This document shows positions 37,037-45,571 of a stretch of DNA of 64,000 nt, one piece after another. The first letter of the stretch is position 1. Every line of letters starts with the position of its first letter. A program made the translations under genes and the position numbers. The notes beneath the pieces were generated by a model. That model ran no database searches. It saw nothing but the letters and a program-made list of their open reading frames with translations, and had not been told where the DNA came from. The DNA is from an uncultured Candidatus Cenarchaeum sp. (lineage in GTDB: Archaea; Thermoproteota; Nitrososphaeria; Nitrososphaerales; Nitrosopumilaceae): assembly GCA_958295735.1 (NCBI GenBank), contig OY282369.1:2890983-2954982 (forward strand). The letters are read 5' to 3'.

Positions 37037-37741
37037 GTGCGGGCGGTGGCGGCGACGATGCAGGAAGCGGTGGACGGCAAGGAGGCCGCCGAACTGGCGG
37101 AGGCGCCGCCCGCGACGGATGCCCCCGCCGATGCCGCGGAACGGGCCGGGGCGGCGGATGCCCCCGAGGGCGGCGGGATCAAGGTCTATCCGGTGCCCGG
37201 CGCGTATCCCGTCCCCGAGGGCGGCGGCGCGGAGGCCGGCCCGATGAGGCAGATACGGCTGGAAAAGATAGTGCTCAACATGGGCGTGGGCAGGTCGGGC
37301 GACGCGATCGAGGCCGCGAAGCGCGCCCTGGCCCACATAACGGGGAAAAAGCCGTGCGCCCGCGGGGCCCGGGAGACGCAGAGGGACTTCGGGGTGAGGA
37401 AGGGGGAGCCCATCGGGGCCATGGTGACGGTGCGCGGGAGCGATGCGGCCGGCCTCGCGGGGCGGCTCTTCGAGGCGAAGGGGAACCAGGTGGCGGGCAG
37501 GGCCTTCGACGACTTTGGAAACTTTTCGTTCGGGATAGGCGAGCACATCGACATACCGGGGGTAAAGTACGACCCGGGAATAGGCATACTCGGGCTCGAC
37601 GTGGCCGTGGCCCTGGCCAGGCCGGGGTACGGCATACGCAAGAGGAGCAAGCACAAGGCGAGGGTCGGGAGGCGCCACAGGATAACGGCCGCCGAGGCGA
37701 GGGACTTCGTCTCGGTGAAGTTCGGGGTGGCGATCGCGTGA
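37037..37741 (+). CDS. rpl5: Ribosomal protein uL5 with N-terminal extension
   Basis: 234 aa; the conserved protein begins at about residue 69 (MRQIRLEKIVLNMGVGRSGD). AKGNQVAGRAFDDFGNFSFG and HIDIPGVKYDPGIGILGLDV are typical. The extension is acidic and Ala/Pro/Gly-rich. GTG 37037 follows the S4e stop TAG directly; the internal ATG at 37241 would give a normal-length protein. The stop overlaps the S14 start. Confidence 0.92.
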   Translation: MRAVAATMQEAVDGKEAAELAEAPPATDAPADAAERAGAADAPEGGGIKVYPVPGAYPVPEGGGAEAGPMRQIRLEKIVLNMGVGRSGDAIEAAKRALAHITGKKPCARGARETQRDFGVRKGEPIGAMVTVRGSDAAGLAGRLFEAKGNQVAGRAFDDFGNFSFGIGEHIDIPGVKYDPGIGILGLDVAVALARPGYGIRKRSKHKARVGRRHRITAAEARDFVSVKFGVAIA

Positions 37742-37920
37742 TGGCCAAGGACAGGTCGTACGAGTTCACGGGCAGGAAAAAGCACGAGTTCGGGCGCGGC
37801 TCGCGGTGGTGCAAGAGGTGCGGCGACTATACCGCCGTGATACAAAAGTACGATCTAATGATATGCAGGCGGTGCTTCCGCGAGGTGGCCGGATCCATGG
37901 GGTTCAGGAAGCTGCGGTGA
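37741..37920 (+). CDS. rps14: Ribosomal protein uS14, zinc-binding type
   Basis: 59 aa with the two CxxC pairs of the zinc form: WCKRCGDYTAV and MICRRCFREVAGSMGFRKLR. ATG 37741 overlaps the L5 stop (TGATG). Confidence 0.93.
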   Translation: MAKDRSYEFTGRKKHEFGRGSRWCKRCGDYTAVIQKYDLMICRRCFREVAGSMGFRKLR

Positions 37921-37924
37921 CGAG

Positions 37925-38317
37925 ATGCCCGCCACAAACGTCCTCGCGAACCTGTTCGTGACGCTGTACAACACGGAGGCGCGGCGCCGCTCGGAGTGCC
38001 TGGTGCACCCGACGTCCGGGCTCGGGGCCCGCGTGCTGGAGGCGCTGCGGGGGGCCGGGTACATCGCGGGGTTCGAGCGGGTGGACGACAGGAGGGGCGG
38101 CAAGTTCCAGGTGAAACTGTCAGCGAGTATAACGAAATGCGGGGCCATATCGCCGCGCTTCAAGGTGCGGAAGGACGAGTACGCGTTCTGGGAGCAGCAG
38201 TACCTGCCATCGTACGACCGCGGCATGCTGCTGGTGACGACGAACAGGGGCGTCATGTCGCACCACGAGGCGCTCCGGCTCGGGATAGGGGGGTTCCTGA
38301 TAGGGTATGTCTACTAG
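37925..38317 (+). CDS. rps8: Ribosomal protein uS8
   Basis: 130 aa. NVLANLFVTLYNTEARRRSE at the N-terminus and the C-terminal LLVTTNRGVMSHHEALRLGI (rRNA-binding) are typical. Its 3' end overlaps the L6 start by 11 nt. Confidence 0.94.
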   Translation: MPATNVLANLFVTLYNTEARRRSECLVHPTSGLGARVLEALRGAGYIAGFERVDDRRGGKFQVKLSASITKCGAISPRFKVRKDEYAFWEQQYLPSYDRGMLLVTTNRGVMSHHEALRLGIGGFLIGYVY

Positions 38318-38873
38318 GGAGGACGAGGCCCGCGTGCTGGAGGCGCCCGAGGGGGTGAAGATCTCGCTGCGGAAGAGGATGCTCAGCGTGACCGGCAGGC
38401 TCGGCACCACGCACAAGAGCTTCCGCAAGATACCGGTGGAGCTGGAGGTGCCCGAGGGCGGCCGGGCGGTGAGGGCCAGGGCGGCCGGCGCGCGGAAGAA
38501 GGACCGCTCCATACTGAACACGTCCTGCTCCATAATACGGAACCTCATGGAGGGCGTGCAGGACGGGTACACGGTGAAGATGAAGGTCGTGTACGCGCAC
38601 TTTCCCATAACGGTCAAGGTGGACGGGCGTACGGTGCTGGTGGAGAACTTCCAGGGGGAGAGGGCCGCCCGGCGGGCCAGGATAGTCGGGAAGGACACTA
38701 CGGTGAAGCCGGCGGGCGAGGACGTGCTGGTGACGGGGCCCGTGCTGACGGACGTCACGCAGACGGCGGCCAACATACAGCAGAACACGCGGGTCAAGAA
38801 CAAGGACCACCGCGTGTTCCTGGACGGGATATACGCGTACGAGAAGGGCCGGGGGATAGACGCGGGAGCGTAG
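38307..38873 (+). CDS. rpl6: Ribosomal protein uL6
   Basis: 188 aa. VKISLRKRMLSVTGRLGTTH near the N-terminus, the YAHFPITVKVDGRTVLVENF segment, and VLVTGPVLTDVTQTAANIQQ with NKDHRVFLDGIYAYEKGRG at the C-terminus fit archaeal L6. ATG 38307 lies inside the S8 3' end. Confidence 0.94.
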   Translation: MSTREDEARVLEAPEGVKISLRKRMLSVTGRLGTTHKSFRKIPVELEVPEGGRAVRARAAGARKKDRSILNTSCSIIRNLMEGVQDGYTVKMKVVYAHFPITVKVDGRTVLVENFQGERAARRARIVGKDTTVKPAGEDVLVTGPVLTDVTQTAANIQQNTRVKNKDHRVFLDGIYAYEKGRGIDAGA

Positions 38874-38878
38874 CGGCC

Positions 38879-39166
38879 GTGGCGCTGGATCCGAAGTTCC
38901 GCGAGGAGACGGAGGGGCTGGTCGAGTCGACGCTGGAGCTGTACGGCAAGGCGGAGTCCTCCGAGAGGATAAGCAGCGTGTGGGGCGTGAAGAGGGAGGG
39001 CGACTTTCTGTGCGGCTTTTTCGTGGGGGAGATAGTGGGCTCGGCGCTCTCGGCGTTCCAGGCGTTCCACGGGAGGGAGCCCACGGGGGAGGAGCACGAG
39101 GAGATAGTCGGGATAGTGGAGAGGCGGGCGCGCAGGATACGGGAGCTGTTCGCGAGGTTCAACTGA
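38879..39166 (+). CDS. Conserved-looking small protein ending the ribosomal operon
   Basis: 95 aa from GTG 38879, five bases after the L6 stop. It is helical and charged (FREETEGLVESTLELYGKAE; SSVWGVKREGDFLCGFFVGE; HGREPTGEEHEEIVGIVERR) without membrane segments. I recall similar proteins after L6 in thaumarchaea but cannot name a function. The tight spacing indicates co-translation with the ribosomal genes. Confidence 0.75.
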   Translation: MALDPKFREETEGLVESTLELYGKAESSERISSVWGVKREGDFLCGFFVGEIVGSALSAFQAFHGREPTGEEHEEIVGIVERRARRIRELFARFN

Positions 39167-39360
39167 GCGGGGCCGGGGAGGGCGCCCTCCTCGCCCCCGC
39201 ACGCCGGCTTGACCCCGTTCGTGACGGACGGAGGCGGGCGCGGCCTGCCGCGTAGCAGTGCGCCCGCACCCCGCGCGGCTAGGCGTTCTTCACGCCCAAA
39301 ACCGCGGCCGAGGGGCGAGTCAAGCGATGCGGCGCGTGGGACGAGCTGCACGTCCCCGGG
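39167..39360. other. Intergenic region after the ribosomal operon
   Basis: GGAGGGCGCCCTCC at about 39177 is a perfect palindrome 10 bp after the last stop codon and may help termination. No gene is seen before the cas promoter. Confidence 0.4.
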
Positions 39361-39466
39361 CGCGAATCCAGACCGCGGGGGCGTTTTCGCGCGGGCGGGC
39401 GGCGGGTGCGGGCCCCCACACGCACGCACCAAAGAAGTTAAATCATGTTTGGTTCGCCAGACGACA
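39361..39466 (+). promoter_or_regulatory. cas3 promoter with upstream element shared with csb1
   Basis: CGCGAATCCAGA and GGGCGTTTTCGCGCG match the blocks upstream of csb1 and of the DUF4143 promoter region. GGTGCG and CGCACC flank the position taken by the TGACCT palindrome in the other two, but TGACCT itself is absent. AAGTTAAATC (centre about 39440) lies 27 nt before GTG 39467. Confidence 0.5.
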
Positions 39467-41923
39467 GTGGATTACGCCAATTTTGGGGAGTTTTTCAAGA
39501 AAGCGACGGGCTACGACCCATACCCGTACCAGTCGGAGCTGGCCGGCCGCGACCACATTCCGGACATACTAAACCTCCCCACGGGATCCGGCAAGACGGA
39601 CGCGGCAGTGCTTGCGATATACCTGTGGGGCCGCGTGCGCCCGCAGAAGAGAAAGGTTCCGCGCAGGCTGGTCTACTGCCTTCCGACCCGCGTCCTGGTG
39701 GAGCAGATCGTCGGCAAGATCGAGGGATGGACCAGGAATCTGGAGATCGCAGAAAGGTTCCGCGTCATTCCCATGCTGGGCGGCCACGAACCAGACAGGG
39801 AGTACAGGCTGCATCCAGAAAATGAGGCAATCCTGGTCGGGACACAAGACATGCTACTGTCCAGGGCGCTCAACAGGGGGTACGCCATGAACATATACCT
39901 GTGGCCCGTAGAGTTCGGGTTGCTGAACAACGACTGCTTTTGGGTGGTGGACGAGGTGCAACTGATGGGAAACGGCCTTGCCGCTACGGCGCAACTGGAG
40001 GCGTTCAGGAAGAAACTAGGGACGTACGGGATCCACAAGACGATGTGGATGTCCGCCACGGCAAACACGGACTGGCTAGATACGCCGGACTTTGATCACT
40101 GCGAGTGCATCGTCGCATCGAGCACGAACGGCGCCGACTCCGGCAGCCGGAGCAACAAAAGGCTCGATGCAAGGAACAACGCGCGCAAGGAACTCTCCTA
40201 CTTGGAACTTGCCGTGGAGAAGGACAAGTACAGCGGCAAAGACGCGGATGCGATCCTGAGCAAGCACGTGGACGGGACATTGACCCTGGTCATGGTGAAC
40301 ACCGTGAAGAGGGCCCAGTCCCTGTTCAAGGCGATACAAAAAACCGAAAAGGACGCGTTGTTGGTGCATTCGCGGTTCAGAAGGCGCGAAAGGAACAAGA
40401 TCAATACCGAGATCAAGCGCATCTCCGGCGACGCGCCTGGAAACATGATCGTGGTAGCCACGCAGGCGGTGGAGGCGGGAGTCGACATGTCTGCCAGGAC
40501 CCTGATAACGGAGATCGCCCCATGGCCGAGCATGATCCAAAGGTTCGGCAGGTGCAACAGGCGCGGCGAGCACGAACGGGCGGACATCCACGTGATCAGG
40601 CTGAACCAAAACGCGCACGCCCCGTACGAGACGGGCGACATCAGAATATCGGAGGAAAGGCTAGATGCCCGCGTTGGCCAGTCGGTGTCCCCCGGCTCCC
40701 TCGGCGGCCAGACCGACGACAAGAACGAGTACGATGCGGTGCTGCGGAGGCAGGATCTGGTCGACCTGTTCGACACCGTTCCAGATCTGTCTGGAAACCA
40801 TACTGACGTCTCTGGATTCATCAGGTCGCTAGAGACAACAAAAGACGTAAGCGTGCTGTGGCGCGAATGGGACGCGAGCGGCCCTCCCCCGGATCACCGA
40901 ACCCGAAGCGACGAGATATGCAATGTGCCCATATACGATGTCGAAAAGTTCGCAAAGAGCAACAACAAGGTGTGGGTGCGCGACCACATATCGGGAGAAT
41001 GGGTACAGAAAACCTCCCCCCTCTACCCCGGCCAGGAGGTCATGATACGGTGCAAAGACGGCGGATACAGCAAGGAGATCGGGTTCGATCTCTCGTCGCA
41101 CGACAGTGTAGAACAGGTAGAAAGACATGCTAACGACGACGACGCGGGAACGGATGGCAACATTGACGCCGATGCCGGCGGCGATGCGAACGACACGCAT
41201 GATGCGGATCACCAGTCGCAGTCCTCCGACTGGGTCACCCTCGCCGATCACACGTTTGCCGTGACGGAAGAGATGAAGAAAATCATCAGCGAGGTAGGAA
41301 CGGTGCAAGACAAAGAGGAAGTCCTGTCGCTGGCTGCAAAGTACCACGACCTAGGCAAGGCGCACAGCGTGTTCCAGCAAACGCTGTTGAAAGCTGCCGG
41401 CAAGGACACACCGAAGGGTGAGATCTGGGCAAAATGTCCGCGCAAAAACAGGCACGAACGTCCCAACTTTCGGCACGAGATCGTGAGTGCGATCGCATTC
41501 CGCAAGCTGAACCTGGACCTGGACAGGCCTACCGTCGATCTGGCGTCTTACCTCATAGCATCACACCACGGAAAAGTTCGCATGGCCATACGATCCCTTC
41601 CCAAGAAACGCAGAAACTCGTACGTAAACCCCGATGACGACTATGTGCAGGGACTCCCAACACGCGGTCACGAAATCCTGAAGATATTTTTGTCGCCAAA
41701 GCACGGATCAAAGGTGAGCAAAAACAAAATGAGCGTGGAGGGAATAGCGGATACCGTGAAAGTTGATGCGTCCATGGCCAAGATCGGGCAAGCGGGCGAC
41801 GGATCATGGTTGCAGGCCTCCACAGGGTTGCTGGAGGCCTACGGACCGCTCAGGCTAGCCTACTTGGAAGCGCTCCTTCGCGCTGCCGACATCAGAGCAA
41901 GCAGGGAGGGGAAAGCGGACTGA
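39467..41923 (+). CDS. cas3: CRISPR helicase-nuclease Cas3 (type I-G layout)
   Basis: 818 aa. It unwinds and degrades target DNA recruited by Cascade. The helicase comes first: motif I LPTGSGKT (GSGKT 40-44), motif II DEVQ (162-165), motif III SATAN (196), motif VI QRFGRCNRRGE. The HD nuclease follows at the C-terminus: YHDLGKAH (H627-D628), H near 670, HH near 700, D near 808. This helicase-HD order is typical of types I-G and I-D-like systems rather than the usual HD-helicase order. An acidic insertion (DDDAGTDGNIDADAGGDAND) lies between the domains. GTG 39467 is chosen for its TATA spacing. The TGA overlaps the likely CTG start of the next gene. Confidence 0.92.
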   Translation: MDYANFGEFFKKATGYDPYPYQSELAGRDHIPDILNLPTGSGKTDAAVLAIYLWGRVRPQKRKVPRRLVYCLPTRVLVEQIVGKIEGWTRNLEIAERFRVIPMLGGHEPDREYRLHPENEAILVGTQDMLLSRALNRGYAMNIYLWPVEFGLLNNDCFWVVDEVQLMGNGLAATAQLEAFRKKLGTYGIHKTMWMSATANTDWLDTPDFDHCECIVASSTNGADSGSRSNKRLDARNNARKELSYLELAVEKDKYSGKDADAILSKHVDGTLTLVMVNTVKRAQSLFKAIQKTEKDALLVHSRFRRRERNKINTEIKRISGDAPGNMIVVATQAVEAGVDMSARTLITEIAPWPSMIQRFGRCNRRGEHERADIHVIRLNQNAHAPYETGDIRISEERLDARVGQSVSPGSLGGQTDDKNEYDAVLRRQDLVDLFDTVPDLSGNHTDVSGFIRSLETTKDVSVLWREWDASGPPPDHRTRSDEICNVPIYDVEKFAKSNNKVWVRDHISGEWVQKTSPLYPGQEVMIRCKDGGYSKEIGFDLSSHDSVEQVERHANDDDAGTDGNIDADAGGDANDTHDADHQSQSSDWVTLADHTFAVTEEMKKIISEVGTVQDKEEVLSLAAKYHDLGKAHSVFQQTLLKAAGKDTPKGEIWAKCPRKNRHERPNFRHEIVSAIAFRKLNLDLDRPTVDLASYLIASHHGKVRMAIRSLPKKRRNSYVNPDDDYVQGLPTRGHEILKIFLSPKHGSKVSKNKMSVEGIADTVKVDASMAKIGQAGDGSWLQASTGLLEAYGPLRLAYLEALLRAADIRASREGKAD

Positions 41924-44313
41924 ACGACATAGCAATTGACGGGTGCTCCCCGGGCTCTCTCCTGCTCAGTCTGAAGGCGCTCGGCCTGTTCCGCATACTG
42001 GCGGAGCAGGAAGACGAGGGAGTGAGATCGAGGTGGGAGAACGACAAGTTCGTGATCAGTACTAGGCTGGACAGAGACGAGATTGTAAAATTCTTCCACG
42101 AGAAGTACGTTCCGACCCCGCTGATATCGCCGTGGAACGGCGGCAGCGGATTCATGGATCCGGACGTATCGGACATAGAAAGGATAGAAGAGTCGGGCGA
42201 AGAAAGGATGCGCGGATATGCAGAAGTTATAGCCAAGGCGAAGGGCATCTTGGGAGACGTCGTTCCCGAATACCGCAGTATTGCCGAATGCCAGCGCGAG
42301 TTCAGGCAGCCGGGCGGGAGCAAGGGAGCCAAGGCAAAGGGCATCAAGGATCGCATCAAAGATGTGAAGAAAGCCGTAGGGAGCAACAAGGAGATCGTGA
42401 TGAGGCGGTTGCGCAATGAGATGCCAGATTCGCTGGTTCCCTGGTTCGACGCAGCGTTCGTCACGGGCACGGAGCGTATCAGCTTCGGCACTGTGTTGGG
42501 CACGGGAGCGAACGACGGAAACTTTGAGATCACCGACAACTTTGCGCACTATGTGTGCATGTGTATCTTGGAGGAGAAGGAGAGAGACTGGAGCAAGAAT
42601 GCGCTACGCGGATCGCTGTTCGACACGGGCGCCGGAATGCGGGATGTGAGCAACGCGTTTTTCCATCCGGGAGGCTACCTCGGCCCCAACGCATCAAGTA
42701 CGCCAGGATTCAAGACCGGCAACCTGACAAACCCGTGGGACTTTATCTTGGGGATGGAGGGAACGCTGTTTTTCGCGGGAAGCGTGTCACGCCGAACCAG
42801 TTCGAGAAGGGCGGCGTTTCCGTTCACAGTGATCTCTACGCATGCAGGATACGGGACAGCCACGTCGGAGAATGCCAGGGGCGAGATCTGGATGCCGCTC
42901 TGGGACAGCCCGGCATCGTACAGAGAGATGAGGTACGTATTCAGGGAAGGCAGGGCACAGCTGGGCACAACGCAGTCGACGATCGGAGTGGAGTTCGTAA
43001 GAGCCTTGGCAAGCTTGGGCACTGAGAGGGGGCTGTCGGGATTCCAGCGGTTCGCCATACTTGAGAGGAAGGGACTCGCGTACGTGGCCAGCGACGCGGG
43101 AAGGATCCGCCCGGATCCGTCAAATGCCGTAAACGTGAACCTCCTTGCAGAACTAGATCCGTGGCTAGACAGGATAAGAAGCGGCGAGATGCCAAACAGG
43201 GTCAAGGCACTGCTGAGCAAAATTGATGGCGCCACGATCAGGTACTGCACAAGCCGCAACGCCGCCCATCTGCAGGACGTCCTGATCGCTGCAAGCGAGA
43301 TCGAATACGCGGTATCGCTCTCGCGGATGGCCGAAGACATCAGGCCCATGCCGGAAATCTCGCAGGAGTGGATAGACGCGTGCCACGACGGGAGCGTCGA
43401 ATTCAGGCTGGCCGCCGCGCTCGCTACCATGACTGATCGGGAGGACAGATTTCGGAGGCCGGAAGCAAAAGTCCGAACAGATCGGGCTGGCGCCCTTCCG
43501 CCAAATACTCCGCCCGACAGGGCCCCTCCCGAAGGGGAACAGCGCGCCCGCGGTCCCGGGGTGCGTGGAATCTACCCGATCCGGCACAACATGATGCCCG
43601 TCAAGGCGGCCAAGTCAGGAACGGAGTGGGCTCCCCGCAGTCCCAAGTTTTTGTGGAACGGTAACGACCCGATTAAGAGCATGATCAAGGTGCTGGAACG
43701 CCGTTGCCTGGACGCCCGCATGGCCAACGTGCCGCTGGCGCTGAAATCTCCGTTGCCCGCGTCCATCACCGACGTGCTGCAGTTCATAGAGGACGGGGAT
43801 CGGCTTGATCTTGGAAAGATCGGGAGGCTGGCGCAGGCCATGTCCGCGGTAGAAAAGGTGCGCTCAAAGGATGTAAAATACCACAACAGCAACGTGTTGG
43901 GGGAGATTCCCAGCCATGTCCCAGAGCAGTACATCTGCATCAAGACAAACTTTCCGCCACACTGGTACAAGGAATACGGCGCAATAAGGCGCAGATCGGC
44001 GCACGAAGGCAAAGCAGGACCCAAAGTCGGGGAGGGCGATGACCAGGACAGCATGAAGTTCGAGCCTAGCATGTTGCATCTCTTGAAGGCTGGAAGAATC
44101 GAGGCAGCCGCAGATATTGCTAGGCGCCGCCTGCGCATAACTGGAATCAACCTGGCTACGTATGCAGGCGGCACGGCCTCCGGCGGCGACGCGCACATGA
44201 ATGCAAGACAGCGGAGCCGGTTTGCGGCATCGATGCTTTTCCCCGTGCGGTATTCCGACCTCGGCAAGGTTGTGGACAGGATAAGGTTGCGCAGTGACGA
44301 GGACTACGAGTAG
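41920..44313 (+). CDS. csx17: Csx17, Cas8-type large subunit of type I-G Cascade
   Basis: 797 aa; the large subunit that should recognise the PAM. IAIDGCSPGSLLLSLKALGL followed by FRILAEQ is the typical Csx17 N-terminus. The frame has no ATG, GTG or TTG near it; CTG 41920 stands where the initiator Met belongs and overlaps the cas3 stop (CTGA), mirroring the GTGA overlaps elsewhere. ATG 41806 would add 38 residues from within cas3 and is unlikely. Other blocks: DNFAHYVCMCILEEKERDWS, NPWDFILGMEGTLFFAGSVS, FPFTVISTHAGYGTATSENA. Confidence 0.85.
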   Translation: MNDIAIDGCSPGSLLLSLKALGLFRILAEQEDEGVRSRWENDKFVISTRLDRDEIVKFFHEKYVPTPLISPWNGGSGFMDPDVSDIERIEESGEERMRGYAEVIAKAKGILGDVVPEYRSIAECQREFRQPGGSKGAKAKGIKDRIKDVKKAVGSNKEIVMRRLRNEMPDSLVPWFDAAFVTGTERISFGTVLGTGANDGNFEITDNFAHYVCMCILEEKERDWSKNALRGSLFDTGAGMRDVSNAFFHPGGYLGPNASSTPGFKTGNLTNPWDFILGMEGTLFFAGSVSRRTSSRRAAFPFTVISTHAGYGTATSENARGEIWMPLWDSPASYREMRYVFREGRAQLGTTQSTIGVEFVRALASLGTERGLSGFQRFAILERKGLAYVASDAGRIRPDPSNAVNVNLLAELDPWLDRIRSGEMPNRVKALLSKIDGATIRYCTSRNAAHLQDVLIAASEIEYAVSLSRMAEDIRPMPEISQEWIDACHDGSVEFRLAAALATMTDREDRFRRPEAKVRTDRAGALPPNTPPDRAPPEGEQRARGPGVRGIYPIRHNMMPVKAAKSGTEWAPRSPKFLWNGNDPIKSMIKVLERRCLDARMANVPLALKSPLPASITDVLQFIEDGDRLDLGKIGRLAQAMSAVEKVRSKDVKYHNSNVLGEIPSHVPEQYICIKTNFPPHWYKEYGAIRRRSAHEGKAGPKVGEGDDQDSMKFEPSMLHLLKAGRIEAAADIARRRLRITGINLATYAGGTASGGDAHMNARQRSRFAASMLFPVRYSDLGKVVDRIRLRSDEDYE

Positions 44314-44384
44314 GCAGTAGCAGAGTCTGATGGCGAGCAGTGCGGGAGCTCGCACGGCCGTGCCCACGAATTGACAAGGTTGCG

Positions 44385-44490
44385 CCGCCCTCCCCTCCCC
44401 CCCCCCCCGCTAGCCACCCAGCCCAGGGTCAGCCGCCGCCCTCCCCTCCCCCCCCCCCGCTAGCCACCCAGCCCAGGGTCAGCCGCCGCC
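44385..44490 (+). repeat. 50-bp direct duplication upstream of csb1
   Basis: CCGCCCTCCCCTCC, a C-run, then CGCTAGCCACCCAGCCCAGG and GTCAG occur twice with a 50-bp period. No ORF lies in it. Confidence 0.8.
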
Positions 44491-44499
44491 CACCACCAC

Positions 44500-44613
44500 G
44501 CGCGAACCCAGATAAACGAGGGCGTTTTCACACCCGCACCCTGCAGGTACGTGACCTCGTACGCACGCACTCCGATCTTAAAGATTTATTAACAACCCAA
44601 ATTGCTCAACCGC
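44500..44613 (+). promoter_or_regulatory. csb1 promoter with TGACCT palindrome
   Basis: CGCGAACCCAGAT, GAGGGCGTTTTCACACCC, then the palindrome GTACG-TGACCT-CGTAC (44547-44562), then TATA AGATTTATTAAC (centre about 44587), 27 nt before ATG 44614. The palindrome arms differ from those at 14850 by paired changes (GTGCG/CGCAC), as expected for a selected operator. csb1 and csb2 thus have their own promoter, separate from cas3-csx17. Confidence 0.6.
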
Positions 44614-45564
44614 ATGCTTGATGATGCGGAAAGGTTGCTCATTGAAGTCGAGCTAAAACCAAAGCAGGGCTCCAGATTCCAGCCGACGGGGTTCCCCGAT
44701 CTCGGCGCCGCCGAGTTTCAGGTTCAGGGTGAGACAAACACCATCTTGGTAGAGTCGGCCCAATCCATGGCCAACCGGCTCGAAGCGGTCTGCATGAAGA
44801 ATGATGCGGACGTAGTTGACGAGCTGGAAGGCATACCAATGATCAAAGTGGTTGATGCAGACGGCAATCCGCTGACGAACTCCGTCACAGAAGCACACAG
44901 GATAAACTCCCACTACATAATGGAAGGAGGATCGGACGAAGTCAAAGAACGCTTCAAGGGCGCCCTTGAAAAAGGCGACAGATGGGACACAGGCATACAG
45001 AGCGTGGCGCGGGTGCTGTTCGAGATTGACGTGTGCTCGCTGTTGCATGGGTTTTGGATTTCCAAAAAGGACGTAGCTGGCGGCCGCGTAAGGCTCCGGC
45101 GCGCCATTTCCTCGTTCATTGAAGCCAAAAATGCCAGCAGTGCGATAAGCGGTGGCGTAAAACTCGATCATGTAAACCCCGGCAAAGACGAGGACGCGGG
45201 CGGCGCCAAAGAGGGACAGGGAAACATCCCGTACCCACGCGTTGAGTATACTGCCGGCTCGATCACCGCGTACTTTAACGTAGACCTGCAGCAGATACGC
45301 AGCTACGGCTTGGAAAAGAAGGAGACTGATTTTCTCGTAAACCTCGCACTGTGGAAGATTCGGAGATTCCTAGAGTCGGGACTACGCCTTCGCACCGCGT
45401 GCGACCTCATGGCGAGCGAGGAACTTCGGGTAGTTTCGCCGGCCGGTTTTGAGTTGCCCAGCATGAAAGATCTTGATCGCGATGTGGAAAAATCCGTAGC
45501 CGCGTGCAAGCAGTCTTGGAAACCGCTCGGAGAGATAAAGTATACTAAAAAGAAAGGAGCATAA
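44614..45564 (+). CDS. csb1: Csb1, Cas7-type backbone subunit (type I-G)
   Basis: 316 aa. Signature blocks are LIEVELKPKQGSRFQPTGFP near the N-terminus, LVESAQSMANRLEAVC, SHYIMEGG, and SVARVLFEIDVCSLLHGFWI with RLRRAISSFIEAKN. It should line the crRNA in Cascade. ATG 44614 lies 27 nt from the TATA box; TTG 44602 is the only in-frame alternative. Seven nt separate it from csb2. Confidence 0.9.
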   Translation: MLDDAERLLIEVELKPKQGSRFQPTGFPDLGAAEFQVQGETNTILVESAQSMANRLEAVCMKNDADVVDELEGIPMIKVVDADGNPLTNSVTEAHRINSHYIMEGGSDEVKERFKGALEKGDRWDTGIQSVARVLFEIDVCSLLHGFWISKKDVAGGRVRLRRAISSFIEAKNASSAISGGVKLDHVNPGKDEDAGGAKEGQGNIPYPRVEYTAGSITAYFNVDLQQIRSYGLEKKETDFLVNLALWKIRRFLESGLRLRTACDLMASEELRVVSPAGFELPSMKDLDRDVEKSVAACKQSWKPLGEIKYTKKKGA

Positions 45565-45571
45565 CAGATAC

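Noticed and set aside
39209-39466. N-terminal extension of Cas3 from 39209
   Set aside because: The extra 86 codons are Arg/Pro/Ala-rich and cover the intergenic region and the TATA box. The conserved protein starts at 39467.
41806-41919. ATG 41806 as the start of csx17
   Set aside because: It lies 118 nt inside cas3, and the added residues do not look like Csx17, which begins at NDIAIDGCSPG.
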